Shown here: one piece after another, positions 1 to 8,340 of the stretch
Layout: every line of letters begins with the position of its first letter
How positions within the stretch are numbered: position 1 is the first letter of the stretch
DNA from: Cellulomonas fengjieae
GTDB taxonomy: Bacteria; Actinomycetota; Actinomycetes; Actinomycetales; Cellulomonadaceae
Direction: 5' to 3'
Assembly: GCF_018388465.1 (NCBI RefSeq)
Contig: NZ_CP074404.1
Span: 372,001-436,000 of the forward strand
DNA: 64,000 nucleotides
The notes under the pieces: generated by a model
Database searches by the model: none
What the model saw: the letters and a program-made list of their open reading frames with translations, nothing else
What the model was told of the DNA's origin: nothing
Made by a program: the position numbers and the translations under genes

Positions 1-308
1 AGCTGGTGGCCGACGGGTTCCCGGTGATGGTCGGTGCTAGCCGCAAGCGCTTCCTCGGCCACCTGCTGGCGGGCCCCGACGGCGAGCCGGTGCCGCCCCT
101 GGCGCGCGACGGCGCCACGGCCGCGGTGACGGCGCTGGCCGCCGCCGCGGGAGCCTGGTGCGTGCGCGTGCACGAGGTGGCAAGCTCCGCGGACGCGGTG
201 CGTGTGGCGGCGGCGTGGCGGGGTGCGCGGGCGACCAGCACCGTGAGCACGGTCGAGGACGAGCTGCCCGTGGACGAGGACGCACGAACCGGATGGAGCA
301 CGCGGTGA
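1..308 (+). CDS. folP: Dihydropteroate synthase, C-terminal part (5' end outside the window)
   Basis: This is the tail of dihydropteroate synthase, which joins 7,8-dihydropterin pyrophosphate to p-aminobenzoate in cytosolic folate synthesis. The reading frame enters at base 3 and stays open to the TGA at 306-308. The visible segment contains the conserved SRKRFLG motif, which binds pterin/phosphate in this family, and the terminal V-R-V-H-E-V block of the last TIM-barrel strand. About 100 residues are present of a usual 270-290. A polar tail of about 25 residues (TSTVSTVEDELP...) follows the barrel. The stop lies against the start of the folB-folK gene, so the two are probably translated together. 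The assignment rests on these motifs plus the downstream folate genes. Confidence 0.93.
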   Translation, partial: LVADGFPVMVGASRKRFLGHLLAGPDGEPVPPLARDGATAAVTALAAAAGAWCVRVHEVASSADAVRVAAAWRGARATSTVSTVEDELPVDEDARTGWSTR

Positions 309-310
309 CC

Positions 311-1597
311 ATGAACGACGAGGGCCGGCAGGACGTGCTGGACACCAGCGGGCGTCGCCTCGACCAGATCAAGCTGTCGGGGATCACGGCGCGCGGCTAC
401 CACGGCGTGTTCGAGCACGAGCGGCGGGAGGGGCAGACGTTCGTCGCGGACGTCGTCGTCCACCTGGACACCCGGCGCGCCGCGGCGCGGGACGACCTCG
501 CGCACACCCTGGACTACGGCGCGCTGGCCGAGCAGGTGGCCACGGTGCTGGCCGGCGAGCCGGTGGACCTGGTCGAGACGGTGGCCGAGCGCATCGCCGC
601 GACCGTCATGGCGTCGAGCATCGTGCAGGCCGTCGACGTGGCCGTGCACAAGCCGCACGCGCCCATCGAGGTGCCGTTCGGCGACGTGGTGGTCGCCATC
701 CACCGCGACCGCACCAAGCTGCCGGCCGCCGAACCGTACGCGCCGCGGCCGACCGAGGCGCCCGCGCACCCGAGGTCCGTCCCGCCGTCGACCGCTACGC
801 TCCCGGTCACCCCCGCGCCCGGCGCACCCGCGGTCACCGCCGGCGTGGTCGCCTGGACCGAGGCGGGTGTCCCCGCGCCCGGCGGGCTGTCCGAGCAGGG
901 TCCCGACACCCCGTCGACCGAGCCGCCGGCGTCGTCGACGGACGCGACGGTGGTCGTCGGTGAGCTCGTCACGGACGTGCTCGACCAGGCGCCCGACGGT
1001 CCGGTCGACGTCGTGCTGGCCCTCGGCGCCAACCTCGGTCCGGCGCAGGAGACTCTGCGCGAGGCCGTGACCGAGCTCGCGAGCACGCCGGGCATCGAGG
1101 TGGTCGACGTCTCGCCGTTGGCGCGCACGTCCGCGGTCGGCGGTCCCGACCAGCCGGACTTCCTCAACGCGGTCGTGCTGGCCTCGACGACGCTCGCCCC
1201 GCGCGAGCTGCTGCGCGCCACGCAGGCGATCGAGCTGGCGCACGGGCGTGAGCGGCACGAGCACTGGGGACCGCGCACCCTGGACATCGACATCGTGGTG
1301 TACGGCTCGGTCCTGGCCGTGACGGACGACCTCGAGCTGCCGCACCCGCGAACGCACGAGCGCGCGTTCGTGCTGCAGCCGTGGGCGCAGGTGGACCCGG
1401 ACGCCGTCCTGCCGGGGCTGGGCGGGGGACCCGTCGGCGCGCTGGCCGCGACGGCGCCCGACCGCGACGGTGTCCGTTGGCTCGCGCTCGACTGGCTGAC
1501 CAACGCCATCCCGGCGGTAGGCAACGACACGGGCGCCGTTCCCGCCGGGCCGGCGTGGGACCGGGTCCGGACCGGGCCGGACGCCCCGGACGCCTGA
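311..1597 (+). CDS. folBK: Fused dihydroneopterin aldolase / HPPK (FolB-FolK)
   Basis: One 428-residue frame carries two consecutive folate enzymes. Residues about 18-134 are a dihydroneopterin aldolase domain (G-I-T-A-R-G-Y-H-G-V-F, E-x-x-x-G-Q-x-F). Residues about 232-395 are 6-hydroxymethyl-7,8-dihydropterin pyrophosphokinase (LALGANLG; GPRTLDIDI; LPHPRTHERAFVLQP). A Pro/Ala/Thr-rich linker of about 95 residues (135-231) joins them. I see no stop or internal start with a good ribosome site between the domains. The start is uncertain: ATG 311 is used here, but GTG 305 (overlapping the folP stop as GTGA) and ATG 293 are in frame. The last A of the stop is the first A of the next gene's ATG. 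In Mycobacterium folB and folK are separate adjacent genes. Confidence 0.92.
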   Translation: MNDEGRQDVLDTSGRRLDQIKLSGITARGYHGVFEHERREGQTFVADVVVHLDTRRAAARDDLAHTLDYGALAEQVATVLAGEPVDLVETVAERIAATVMASSIVQAVDVAVHKPHAPIEVPFGDVVVAIHRDRTKLPAAEPYAPRPTEAPAHPRSVPPSTATLPVTPAPGAPAVTAGVVAWTEAGVPAPGGLSEQGPDTPSTEPPASSTDATVVVGELVTDVLDQAPDGPVDVVLALGANLGPAQETLREAVTELASTPGIEVVDVSPLARTSAVGGPDQPDFLNAVVLASTTLAPRELLRATQAIELAHGRERHEHWGPRTLDIDIVVYGSVLAVTDDLELPHPRTHERAFVLQPWAQVDPDAVLPGLGGGPVGALAATAPDRDGVRWLALDWLTNAIPAVGNDTGAVPAGPAWDRVRTGPDAPDA

Positions 1598-2088
1598 TGC
1601 AGCGCACTCGCTGGCAGACGCTCCTGCTCGTGACGGTCGTCGCCGCCGCCGTCACGTGGATCCTGCTGCGCGCGATCGCGGGGCGAGGCGGGCTGCCGCC
1701 GTCGGTCCCGCCGCTCGTGGTGGTCGTGGAGCTGCTCATCGCTGCCGTGGTGTTCGGGCTGGGCTGGACGGTGCGTCAGTTCCTGCGCGGCAAGCGCCCG
1801 CTCCTCGACCCCATCCGGGCCGCCCGGACGGTGGTCCTGGCCAAGGCGTCGTGCTACACCGGCGCTCTGCTGGCCGGCTGGTACGGCGGGCAGGTGCTCG
1901 TCCTCGTCGGCGAGCTCGATGTGCCGGGCAACGGCGGCCGCGCGGTCGCGGCCGGCGTCGCCACCGGGGGGGCCGTCGTGCTGGCCGTGGTCGGCCTCGT
2001 GGTCGAGTGGTTCTGCCGGGTGCCCCCGCCGGAGGCCGGCGAGCAGAGTGCCGGTGAGCACTCCGCGACCGATCCCAGTGCAGGTTGA
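1597..2088 (+). CDS. DUF3180 family membrane protein
   Basis: A 163-residue integral membrane protein of unknown function. About four hydrophobic segments are visible: residues 8-27, a second around 40-60, a third around 83-103, and a fourth around 113-132. The C-terminal tail is polar (E-Q-S-A-G-E-H-S). The family occurs immediately after folK in many actinobacteria (Rv3605c in M. tuberculosis), and the same position is kept here. ATG 1597 overlaps the folB-folK stop by one base (TGATG), indicating translational coupling. No catalytic motif is visible and no function is inferred. Confidence 0.85.
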   Translation: MQRTRWQTLLLVTVVAAAVTWILLRAIAGRGGLPPSVPPLVVVVELLIAAVVFGLGWTVRQFLRGKRPLLDPIRAARTVVLAKASCYTGALLAGWYGGQVLVLVGELDVPGNGGRAVAAGVATGGAVVLAVVGLVVEWFCRVPPPEAGEQSAGEHSATDPSAG

Positions 2089-2107
2089 GCGGTGGGAAGA
2101 TGTCCGC

Positions 2108-2617
2108 ATGACATCCGACGCCGTGCCCGGCACGAGTGAGCCGTTCGACCCCGCCGACGTCACGTGGACGCCGGTCTCGCGTCGGCTCATCGGCGCCCGG
2201 CTGACGGTCACCGCGATCTGGCTGACACCGGTCCTCCTGCTGACGGTGCTGCTCGCGGTCCTCGTCGGCGGGGCGTGGCTGTGGGTGTTCCCGGCGCTCG
2301 TCGTGGTGCTCGGCGCCTGGATCGCCTGGGTGGTCCGCCGGCAGGTGGGCGCGATCGCGTACGCCGAGCGCGCCGACGACCTGCTGGTGCGGCGGGGGAT
2401 CGTGTTCCGCTCGCTCGTCGTGGTGCCCTACGGCCGGATGCAGTACGTCGACGTCAACGCCGGCCCGCTCGCTCGCCGGTTCGGGATCGCCTCCGTGCAG
2501 CTGCACACCGCGTCGCCGGCCACGAGCGCGTCCATCGACGGCCTGCCGCCGCGCGAGGCGGCCCGCCTGCGCGACCGCATGGCGTCGCGCGGCGAGGCGC
2601 GGCTGGCGGGGCTGTGA
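2108..2617 (+). CDS. Short PH-domain membrane protein (YdbS-like, bPH2)
   Basis: A 169-residue protein with two adjacent membrane segments (about 32-75), followed by one bacterial PH (bPH2/DUF304-type) domain. That domain includes the characteristic stretch R-R-G-I-V-F-R-S...P-Y-G-R-M-Q-Y-V-D-V, with QLHTAS near its end. It is the short partner of the larger three-domain PH protein that follows and overlaps it. Such pairs (YdbS/YdbT in Bacillus) are membrane proteins, linked in Bacillus to resistance to certain bacteriocins; the role here is unknown. Start ATG 2108 is preceded by a GGGAAG-type ribosome site. The pair is inserted in the folate-pantothenate unit, where Mycobacterium has a different gene. 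Confidence 0.85.
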   Translation: MTSDAVPGTSEPFDPADVTWTPVSRRLIGARLTVTAIWLTPVLLLTVLLAVLVGGAWLWVFPALVVVLGAWIAWVVRRQVGAIAYAERADDLLVRRGIVFRSLVVVPYGRMQYVDVNAGPLARRFGIASVQLHTASPATSASIDGLPPREAARLRDRMASRGEARLAGL

Positions 2618-4209
2618 ACGACGCGGCAGACCTGGACACCACCAGCGACGAGGAGATCACCGGCTGGCGGCGCATGCACCCGGTCACGCCGGCGCTCAAG
2701 GGCTGGAAGGTCCTGGTGGCGGTCCTGGCCGTCGCCTGGTTCCAGGTGGGGGAGAACCTCGACCAGGCCATCGACCTGCTGCAGGGCAGAGCGTTCCTGG
2801 TCCTGATCGGCGTCATCGTGCTGATCGCCCTCATCGGGTTCGGCTACTCGGCGATCGCGTGGCGCATGACGCGGTTCGCGGTCACCGACGAGGCCGTCCA
2901 CCTGCGCACCGGCATCCTGTTCCGCCAGCAGCGCCAGGCCCGGCTCGACCGGTTGCAGGCCGTCGACGTGGTCCAGCCGCTGCTCGCGCGGCTCGTCGGC
3001 CTCGCGGAGCTGCGGCTCGAGGTCGCCGGCGGTGCCGGGTCCGCGGTGTCGCTCGCGTTCCTGCGCGAGTCCGAGGCGGAGGCACTGCGTGCGGAGCTGC
3101 TGGCGCTCGCCGCGGGGCTGCGCCGGCCGGTCGCGGCACCGGTGACCCCGGCGTCGCCCGGGATCGAGCAGGCGCCCGGGGCCGAGCCGGACGTCGCAGC
3201 CCCGGCCCCGGTCGCGCCGCCGCAGCCCTTCGAGGTGGCTCCCGAGCGTCAGGTCTACGAGCTGCCCATGGGCAGGCTCGTCATGGCGACCCTGCGGTCG
3301 GGCACCGTGCCGATGCTGTTGCTGGTCGTGGCGGGCGCGGTCGCCACGGCGATCGCGGCGCAGGACCTCGGAGCCGCGTTCTTCCTCGTCGCTCCGCTCT
3401 TCGGCCTGGTCACGTTCCTGTGGAGCCGCATCAACCAGGGCGCCAACTTTCGCGCCGCGATCTCCCCGGACGGCATCCGGCTGCGGCACGGGCTCACGGA
3501 GGCCCGCGCCCAGACCGTGCCGCCGGGCCGCGTGCAGGCGATCCGCCTGCGGCAGGGCCCGCTGTGGCGCGGCCCGGACTGGTGGCGGGTCGAGATCAAC
3601 GTGGCCGGCTACGCCAGCGACACCGAGCGCGAGGAGCGCGGCACGGTGCTGCACCCGGTCGCCACGCGCGGCGAGGCGATGACCGCGCTGTGGCTCGTGC
3701 TCCCGGACCTCGGGGTCGACGACCCGACGGCCCTCGTCGAGGCGGCGATGAGCGGCTGGGACGACGACGGCGGCTTCACCCCGGCTCCGCGGCGAGCCCG
3801 CTGGGTGGACCCCGTCGGCTGGCGCCGGCACGGCGCCCGCGTGACGCAGCGGGCGCTCGTGACCCGCTCGGGTCGGTTCTGGCGCAGCATCGACGTGGTG
3901 CCGCACGAGCGGACCCAGTCGCTCGGGCTCGCGCAGGGACCGATCCAGCGCCGGCTGGGGCTGGCGTCGTTCGTGCTGCACTCCACCCCCGGACCGGTGT
4001 CCCCGCGCGTCCGGCACCTGGACGGCCGCGTCGCGGCCGCCCTGCTCGACGAGCAGGCCGAGCGCGCCCGCAGCGCGCGGGCGACCGCGACCCCGGAGCA
4101 GTGGATGCGCGCGGTCGGCGTGCCCGCGGCACCCGCGGTTCCCCGAGACCCAGAGACGCCCGCGGCTCCCGCCGTGCCCGCTGCGCCGGTCACCGGAGCG
4201 GACGCGTGA
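2614..4209 (+). CDS. Large PH-domain membrane protein (YdbT-like, several bPH2 repeats)
   Basis: A 531-residue membrane protein starting at GTG 2614, which overlaps the preceding stop by four bases. Hydrophobic pairs lie near residues 30-80 and 235-275. Each is followed by a bPH2 module (W-R-M-T-R-F-A-V-T-D-E...R-T-G-I-L-F-R-Q-Q-R-Q-A-R-L-D-R-L-Q-A; F-R-A-A-I-S-P-D-G-I-R-L-R-H-G). A third module near 415-490 contains R-S-I-D-V-V-P-H-E-R-T-Q-S-L. A Pro/Ala-rich loop of about 40 residues separates modules one and two, and the C-terminus is also Ala/Pro-rich. This is the YdbT architecture and it pairs with the short PH protein upstream. Biochemical function is unknown. Confidence 0.85.
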   Translation: MNDAADLDTTSDEEITGWRRMHPVTPALKGWKVLVAVLAVAWFQVGENLDQAIDLLQGRAFLVLIGVIVLIALIGFGYSAIAWRMTRFAVTDEAVHLRTGILFRQQRQARLDRLQAVDVVQPLLARLVGLAELRLEVAGGAGSAVSLAFLRESEAEALRAELLALAAGLRRPVAAPVTPASPGIEQAPGAEPDVAAPAPVAPPQPFEVAPERQVYELPMGRLVMATLRSGTVPMLLLVVAGAVATAIAAQDLGAAFFLVAPLFGLVTFLWSRINQGANFRAAISPDGIRLRHGLTEARAQTVPPGRVQAIRLRQGPLWRGPDWWRVEINVAGYASDTEREERGTVLHPVATRGEAMTALWLVLPDLGVDDPTALVEAAMSGWDDDGGFTPAPRRARWVDPVGWRRHGARVTQRALVTRSGRFWRSIDVVPHERTQSLGLAQGPIQRRLGLASFVLHSTPGPVSPRVRHLDGRVAAALLDEQAERARSARATATPEQWMRAVGVPAAPAVPRDPETPAAPAVPAAPVTGADA

Positions 4210-5174
4210 TCCCACCGGACCCGGCGAGCCGTCCGGGACGGCTGGGCGTGGGCGTGGTCGGACCCGGCCGCGTCGGCGCGGTGCTCGGCAGCGCCCTGCG
4301 CGCGGCCGGCCACCCGGTGGTGGCCGTCTCGGCCATCTCCGAGGCGTCGCGCGAGCGCGCGCAGACCCTGCTGCCCGGGGTGCCCGTGCTCGACGTCCCC
4401 GAGGTGGTCCGGCGCTCCGAGCTCGTCCTGCTGACGGTCCCGGACGACGCCCTGCCCGACCTCGTGCGCGGGCTGGCGGACCTCGGCGCGTGGCAGGTCG
4501 GCCAGATCGTCGTGCACACGTCGGGGCGGTTCGGCGTCGACGTGCTGGCGCCGGCGCGTGCCGCAGGGGTCATCCCGCTCGCGCTGCACCCCGCGATGAC
4601 GTTCACCGGTACGTCCCTCGACCTGTCCCGGCTGGTCGGCTGCTCGTTCGCGGTGACGGCGCCCGGCCCGGTGCTGCCCATCGGCCAGGCCCTGGTCGTG
4701 GAGATCGGCGGCGAGCCGGTGGTGCTGGCCGAGGAGGCCCGCGGGCTCTACCACGCGGCCCTCGCGCACGGCGCCAACCACCTCGTCGTGCTCGTCGCCC
4801 AGGCCGCCCAGGCGCTGGCGGCGGCCGGCGTGGCCGATCCCGGCCGCATGCTGGCTCCGCTGCTCGAGGCGGCGCTGGACGGGGCGCTGCGCGCGGAGTC
4901 GACAGGTTCGGGCGCGATCGCCGCCCTCACGGGTCCGGTGCGGCGGGGGGACGCCGGGACGGTCCGCGAGCACGACGCGGCGCTGACGGCGTTCGCCGCG
5001 CAGAGCGGGGCCGTCGACGTCGTCGCGGCCTACCGGGCCCTGTCCCGCTCCGCCACGGGGCGGGCGCTCGCGGCGGGCCTCATCTCGCCCACCGCCGCAC
5101 AGCAGCTGCTCGACGGCATCACCGACGACCCCGGCCCGGCACACGGCGGACCGGCCGCGCAGGAGGACGAATGA
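4206..5174 (+). CDS. Rossmann-fold / DUF2520 oxidoreductase-like protein next to panC
   Basis: A 322-residue predicted NAD(P)-binding protein. Residues about 13-40 contain the Rossmann glycine motif G-V-V-G-P-G-R-V-G followed by a hydrophobic strand. The second half is the all-helical DUF2520 domain ([12 protein letters not shown]), which resembles the dimerisation domain of 6-phosphogluconate/ketopantoate-type dehydrogenases. GTG 4206 overlaps the upstream stop, and the 3' end overlaps panC by four bases. Rv3603c occupies the same place next to panC-panD in Mycobacterium. That association suggests a role in pantoate supply, perhaps ketopantoate reduction, but this is inference from context and fold, not shown by the sequence. 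Confidence 0.85.
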   Translation: MIPPDPASRPGRLGVGVVGPGRVGAVLGSALRAAGHPVVAVSAISEASRERAQTLLPGVPVLDVPEVVRRSELVLLTVPDDALPDLVRGLADLGAWQVGQIVVHTSGRFGVDVLAPARAAGVIPLALHPAMTFTGTSLDLSRLVGCSFAVTAPGPVLPIGQALVVEIGGEPVVLAEEARGLYHAALAHGANHLVVLVAQAAQALAAAGVADPGRMLAPLLEAALDGALRAESTGSGAIAALTGPVRRGDAGTVREHDAALTAFAAQSGAVDVVAAYRALSRSATGRALAAGLISPTAAQQLLDGITDDPGPAHGGPAAQEDE

Positions 5175-6049
5175 CCACCCAGACCTCGACGCCCACGCTC
5201 GCGCACACGCGCGACGAGCTGGCTGCGGCGCTCGCGGAGCAGGACGGGCGCCCGGCACCGGGCTCGTCGCGGCCGTACCGGCGCGCGGTGGTCATGACGA
5301 TGGGTGCGCTGCACGCCGGCCACCTCTCGCTCGTCGCCCGGGCCCGCGAGCTGGCCGACGCGGTGGTCGTGACGATCTTCGTGAACCCGTTGCAGTTCTC
5401 CCCGTCGGAGGACCTCGCCCGCTACCCCCGGGACCTGGACCGCGACGTCGCGCTGCTGTCCGGCCCCGGGCTGCTGCGCCCCGAGGACGTCGTGTTCGCC
5501 CCCGACCCGCAGGTGGTCTACCCGGACGGAGACCCGGTGGTCCGCGTCAGCGCGGGGGCCATCGGCGACGTGCTCGAGGGCGTGAGCCGTCCCGGCCACC
5601 TCGACGGGGTGCTCACGGTGGTGCTCAAGCTGTTGCACCTGACCCGCCCGGACGTCGCCCTGTTCGGGGCCAAGGACGCGCAGCAGCTGGCCGCGGTGCG
5701 ACGGATGGTGCGCGACCTCGACGTGCCCGTCGCGGTGCACGGTGTGCCGATCGTCCGCGACGACGACGGGATCGCGCTGTCCAGCCGCAACGCCTACCTC
5801 GGCGGCGAGGAGCGCCGTCGGGCGCTCGCCCTGTCCCGCGCGCTGCGGGCCACCGGCACCGCCGAGCAGATCCGCGCCGCCGCACGCCAGGCCCTGCAGG
5901 AGACCGACGTCGACTACGTCGCCCTGGTCGACCCCGAGACGTTCGCCGAGGTGCCCGCGGACTTCGTGGGCGAGGCGCTGCTGCTCGTGGCGGCGACCGT
6001 CGGGACCACACGGCTCATCGACAACGCACTCGTGGAGGTGGGCGCGTGA
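5171..6049 (+). CDS. panC: Pantothenate synthetase
   Basis: Condenses pantoate and beta-alanine using ATP to make pantothenate. The 292-residue protein has the family signatures in order: [14 protein letters not shown] (nucleotide-binding HxGH, about 41-54), [23 protein letters not shown] and [14 protein letters not shown]. Length is typical. ATG 5171 overlaps the upstream stop (ATGA) and its own stop overlaps the panD start, so the DUF2520 gene, panC and panD are translationally coupled. The product is cytosolic. Confidence 0.97.
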   Translation: MTTQTSTPTLAHTRDELAAALAEQDGRPAPGSSRPYRRAVVMTMGALHAGHLSLVARARELADAVVVTIFVNPLQFSPSEDLARYPRDLDRDVALLSGPGLLRPEDVVFAPDPQVVYPDGDPVVRVSAGAIGDVLEGVSRPGHLDGVLTVVLKLLHLTRPDVALFGAKDAQQLAAVRRMVRDLDVPVAVHGVPIVRDDDGIALSSRNAYLGGEERRRALALSRALRATGTAEQIRAAARQALQETDVDYVALVDPETFAEVPADFVGEALLLVAATVGTTRLIDNALVEVGA

Positions 6050-6510
6050 CGGCGTCGAGGAGCACGCTCGTGCGGACGATGATGACCGGCAAGATCCACC
6101 GCGCCCGCGTCACGGCGGCCGACCTGCACTACGTCGGGTCCGTCACGGTCGATGCGGAGCTGCTCGCCGCCTCGGACATCCTGCCCGGCCAGCAGGTGGA
6201 CGTCGTCGACGTCACCAACGGCGCCCGCCTGACCACGTACGCGATCGCGGGCGAACCGGGGTCCGGGCAGGTCTGCATCAACGGCGCCGCCGCGCACCTG
6301 GTGCACCCGGGCGACGTCGTCATCCTCATCGCCTACGGCCAGCTGTCCGACGAGGAGGCGCGGACCTACCAGCCGCACGTCGTCCTGGTGGACGACGCCA
6401 ACCGGATCGCGGATGTCGGGGACGACCCCGGCCAGGTCCCGGACGGATGGGACGGGCTGGAGCCGAGCGGGCTCCCGCTGGCCGAGGGCCGCGCGACGGT
6501 CGGACGGTGA
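6046..6510 (+). CDS. panD: Aspartate 1-decarboxylase precursor
   Basis: Makes beta-alanine from aspartate for pantothenate synthesis. It is a self-cleaving pyruvoyl enzyme. The cleavage motif Y-V-G-S is at residues 29-32, so the predicted cut is between Gly31 and Ser32, with Ser32 becoming the pyruvoyl group. Further family motifs are [26 protein letters not shown] and D-V-V-I-L-I-A-Y. The protein is 154 residues, slightly longer than many homologues, because of a short N-terminal addition and a polar C-terminal tail. GTG 6046 overlaps the panC stop, and the panD stop overlaps the nadB start. Confidence 0.96.
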   Translation: MTASRSTLVRTMMTGKIHRARVTAADLHYVGSVTVDAELLAASDILPGQQVDVVDVTNGARLTTYAIAGEPGSGQVCINGAAAHLVHPGDVVILIAYGQLSDEEARTYQPHVVLVDDANRIADVGDDPGQVPDGWDGLEPSGLPLAEGRATVGR

Positions 6511-8201
6511 CGCGCCTCGCGTCCCGGCTGGCGGCACCGGAGCCCGGCTGGACGGTCGAGGCCGACGCGGTCGTCGTCGGCTCCGGCATCGCGGGGCTGA
6601 CGGCCGCGCTCGAGCTGCGCACCCGGGTGCCGCGGGTCCTCCTCGTCACCAAGGACGTCCTGGCCTCCGGGTCGACCGTCTGGGCGCAGGGGGGCATCGC
6701 CGCCGCGCTGCACCCGGAGGACTCCCCGGCCGCGCACCTGCAGGACACCCTGGTCGCCGGGGCGGGGCTGTGCGACCCGCGTGCGGTCGAGGTGCTCGTG
6801 ACCGAGGGCCCGGCCCGGGTGCGCGAGCTCGTGGCACGCGGCGCCGTCTTCGACACGGGCGCGGACGGCAGCATCTCGCTCACGCGCGAGGGTGGGCACC
6901 ACGCCGACCGGATCGCGCACGCCGGCGGGGACGCGACGGGCGCGGAGATCTCCCGGGCGCTGGTCGCCCAGATCGAGGCGGTGCGCGACGACCCGGGCAT
7001 CGAGGTGATCGAGCACGCGCTCGTGCTCGACGTGCTGACGGGTCCGCCGGGACCGGACGGTTCCCCCGGCCGCGCGTGCGGCGTGACGCTGCACGTGATC
7101 GGCGAGGGGCAGCGGGACGGCGTCGGTGCCGCGCTGGGCCGCGCGGTCGTGCTGGCGACCGGCGGCATCGGCCAGGTCTTCCGGTCGTCGACCAACCCGG
7201 TGCAGGCGACGGGCGACGGGATCGCCGCGGCCCTGCGCGCGGGAGCCGTGCTGGGCGACATCGAGTTCGTCCAGTTCCACCCCACGGTCCTGTGGCTCGG
7301 CTCGGGCGTGAAGGGCCAGCTCACGCTGGTGTCCGAGGCGGTGCGCGGCGAGGGTGCGCTGCTGGTGGACACGGACGGGTTCCGGTTCATGCCCGACGTG
7401 CACCCGATGGCCGAGCTGGCGCCGCGGGACGTCGTCGCCCACGCGATCGTGCGCAGCATGGCCCAGACGGGTTCGGACCACGTGTGGCTGGACGCGCGGC
7501 ACCTGGACGCGGAGTTCCTCCGGCTGCGGTTCCCGACGATCAACGACCGGCTGCTGGAGCACGGCATCGACATGGCCACCGACCTGGTCCCCGTCGCGCC
7601 CGCGCAGCACTACCACTCGGGCGGCGTCGTCACGGACCTGCTGGGGCGCAGCAGCGTGCCGGGCCTGTACGCCGTGGGGGAGGTGGCGTGCACGGGGGTG
7701 CACGGCGCCAACCGGCTGGCGTCGAACTCCCTGCTGGAGGGCCTCGTGTTCGCCACCCGCGCCGCGCGGCACATCGCCGCCCAGGTCACCGACGGCGCGC
7801 TGCCGCCGCTCGCGCCAGTGGCGCGGCCGGGTGCCGAGGCGCTCGTGGCCGCCGCGGCGCGTGCGCGGGTGCAGCGGATCGCGTCGGAGGGCCCCGGGCC
7901 GCTGCGCTCCGGCGACGGGCTCGGCCGCGCCATGACCGCGCTCGGGGCCGTGCCCACGGACGCGCACCTGCGCACCGACGACGGTCGCCGGCTCGCCGCG
8001 CCGCAGGTGGCCGAGTGGGAGACGACGAACGTGCACCAGGTGGCCACGGTCCTGACCGCAGCGGCGCTGGAGCGCGAGGAGAGCCGCGGCGGGCACGCGC
8101 GCAGCGACCACCCGCTCCCCGTCGACGCGTGGCAGGTCCGGCTGGACATGTCGCTGAGCCCGGACGGGACGCTGGTCTCGCGGCGGTCGTCGCCCGCCTG
8201 A
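6507..8201 (+). CDS. nadB: L-aspartate oxidase
   Basis: First enzyme of de novo NAD synthesis: FAD-dependent oxidation of L-aspartate to iminoaspartate. The 564-residue protein starts with an FAD-binding motif (V-V-G-S-G-I-A-G-L) and continues with [27 protein letters not shown] and [21 protein letters not shown]. These are family hallmarks that separate it from succinate dehydrogenase, together with the A-R-D-V motif variant P-R-D-V. GTG 6507 overlaps the panD stop. No nadA lies beside it in this window. nadC is about 4.5 kb downstream, past a xylanase gene. Confidence 0.95.
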   Translation: MTRLASRLAAPEPGWTVEADAVVVGSGIAGLTAALELRTRVPRVLLVTKDVLASGSTVWAQGGIAAALHPEDSPAAHLQDTLVAGAGLCDPRAVEVLVTEGPARVRELVARGAVFDTGADGSISLTREGGHHADRIAHAGGDATGAEISRALVAQIEAVRDDPGIEVIEHALVLDVLTGPPGPDGSPGRACGVTLHVIGEGQRDGVGAALGRAVVLATGGIGQVFRSSTNPVQATGDGIAAALRAGAVLGDIEFVQFHPTVLWLGSGVKGQLTLVSEAVRGEGALLVDTDGFRFMPDVHPMAELAPRDVVAHAIVRSMAQTGSDHVWLDARHLDAEFLRLRFPTINDRLLEHGIDMATDLVPVAPAQHYHSGGVVTDLLGRSSVPGLYAVGEVACTGVHGANRLASNSLLEGLVFATRAARHIAAQVTDGALPPLAPVARPGAEALVAAAARARVQRIASEGPGPLRSGDGLGRAMTALGAVPTDAHLRTDDGRRLAAPQVAEWETTNVHQVATVLTAAALEREESRGGHARSDHPLPVDAWQVRLDMSLSPDGTLVSRRSSPA

Positions 8202-8210
8202 GGCGTTCCC

Positions 8211-8227
8211 CGACACTATCGGTGTCG
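8211..8227. promoter_or_regulatory. Operator-like palindrome 1 upstream of the xylanase gene
   Basis: CGACACTATCGGTGTCG has six-base arms (CGACAC/GTGTCG) around TATCG and lies 9 bases after the nadB stop. A second, 15/17 identical copy occurs at 8373-8389 inside the xylanase coding start. Together with the palindrome at 8242-8259 it brackets the likely promoter, as expected for a repressor acting through several sites. The regulator is not identified here. Confidence 0.55.
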
Positions 8228-8241
8228 CCAGCGATATGTCC

Positions 8242-8259
8242 GGAACTTTCGATAGTTCC
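8242..8259. promoter_or_regulatory. Xylanase operator-like 18-bp palindrome
   Basis: GGAACTTTCGATAGTTCC is a palindrome with one mismatched pair and a central TCGA, the geometry of LacI-family operators. From memory it resembles the GAAACTTTCGAAAGTTTC-type element described upstream of actinomycete xylanase genes; that similarity needs checking. It lies 82 bases before the xylanase start codon. No other full copy was seen in the window. Confidence 0.6.
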
Positions 8260-8340
8260 AGGTCTGGTATTGCGCCCAGAGCGTGCTTAACCTGCTCAGG
8301 ATCCCAGAGCAGTGGTCCTCGCCCGCGCAAAGGAGCGTTC

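Noticed and set aside
514..2211. Very long open frames on the strand opposite the folate genes (and similar ones opposite most other genes).
   Set aside because: They mirror GC-rich codon structure of real genes, have low-complexity Arg/Pro/Gly-rich products and no recognised domain; the plus-strand genes carry clear enzyme motifs.
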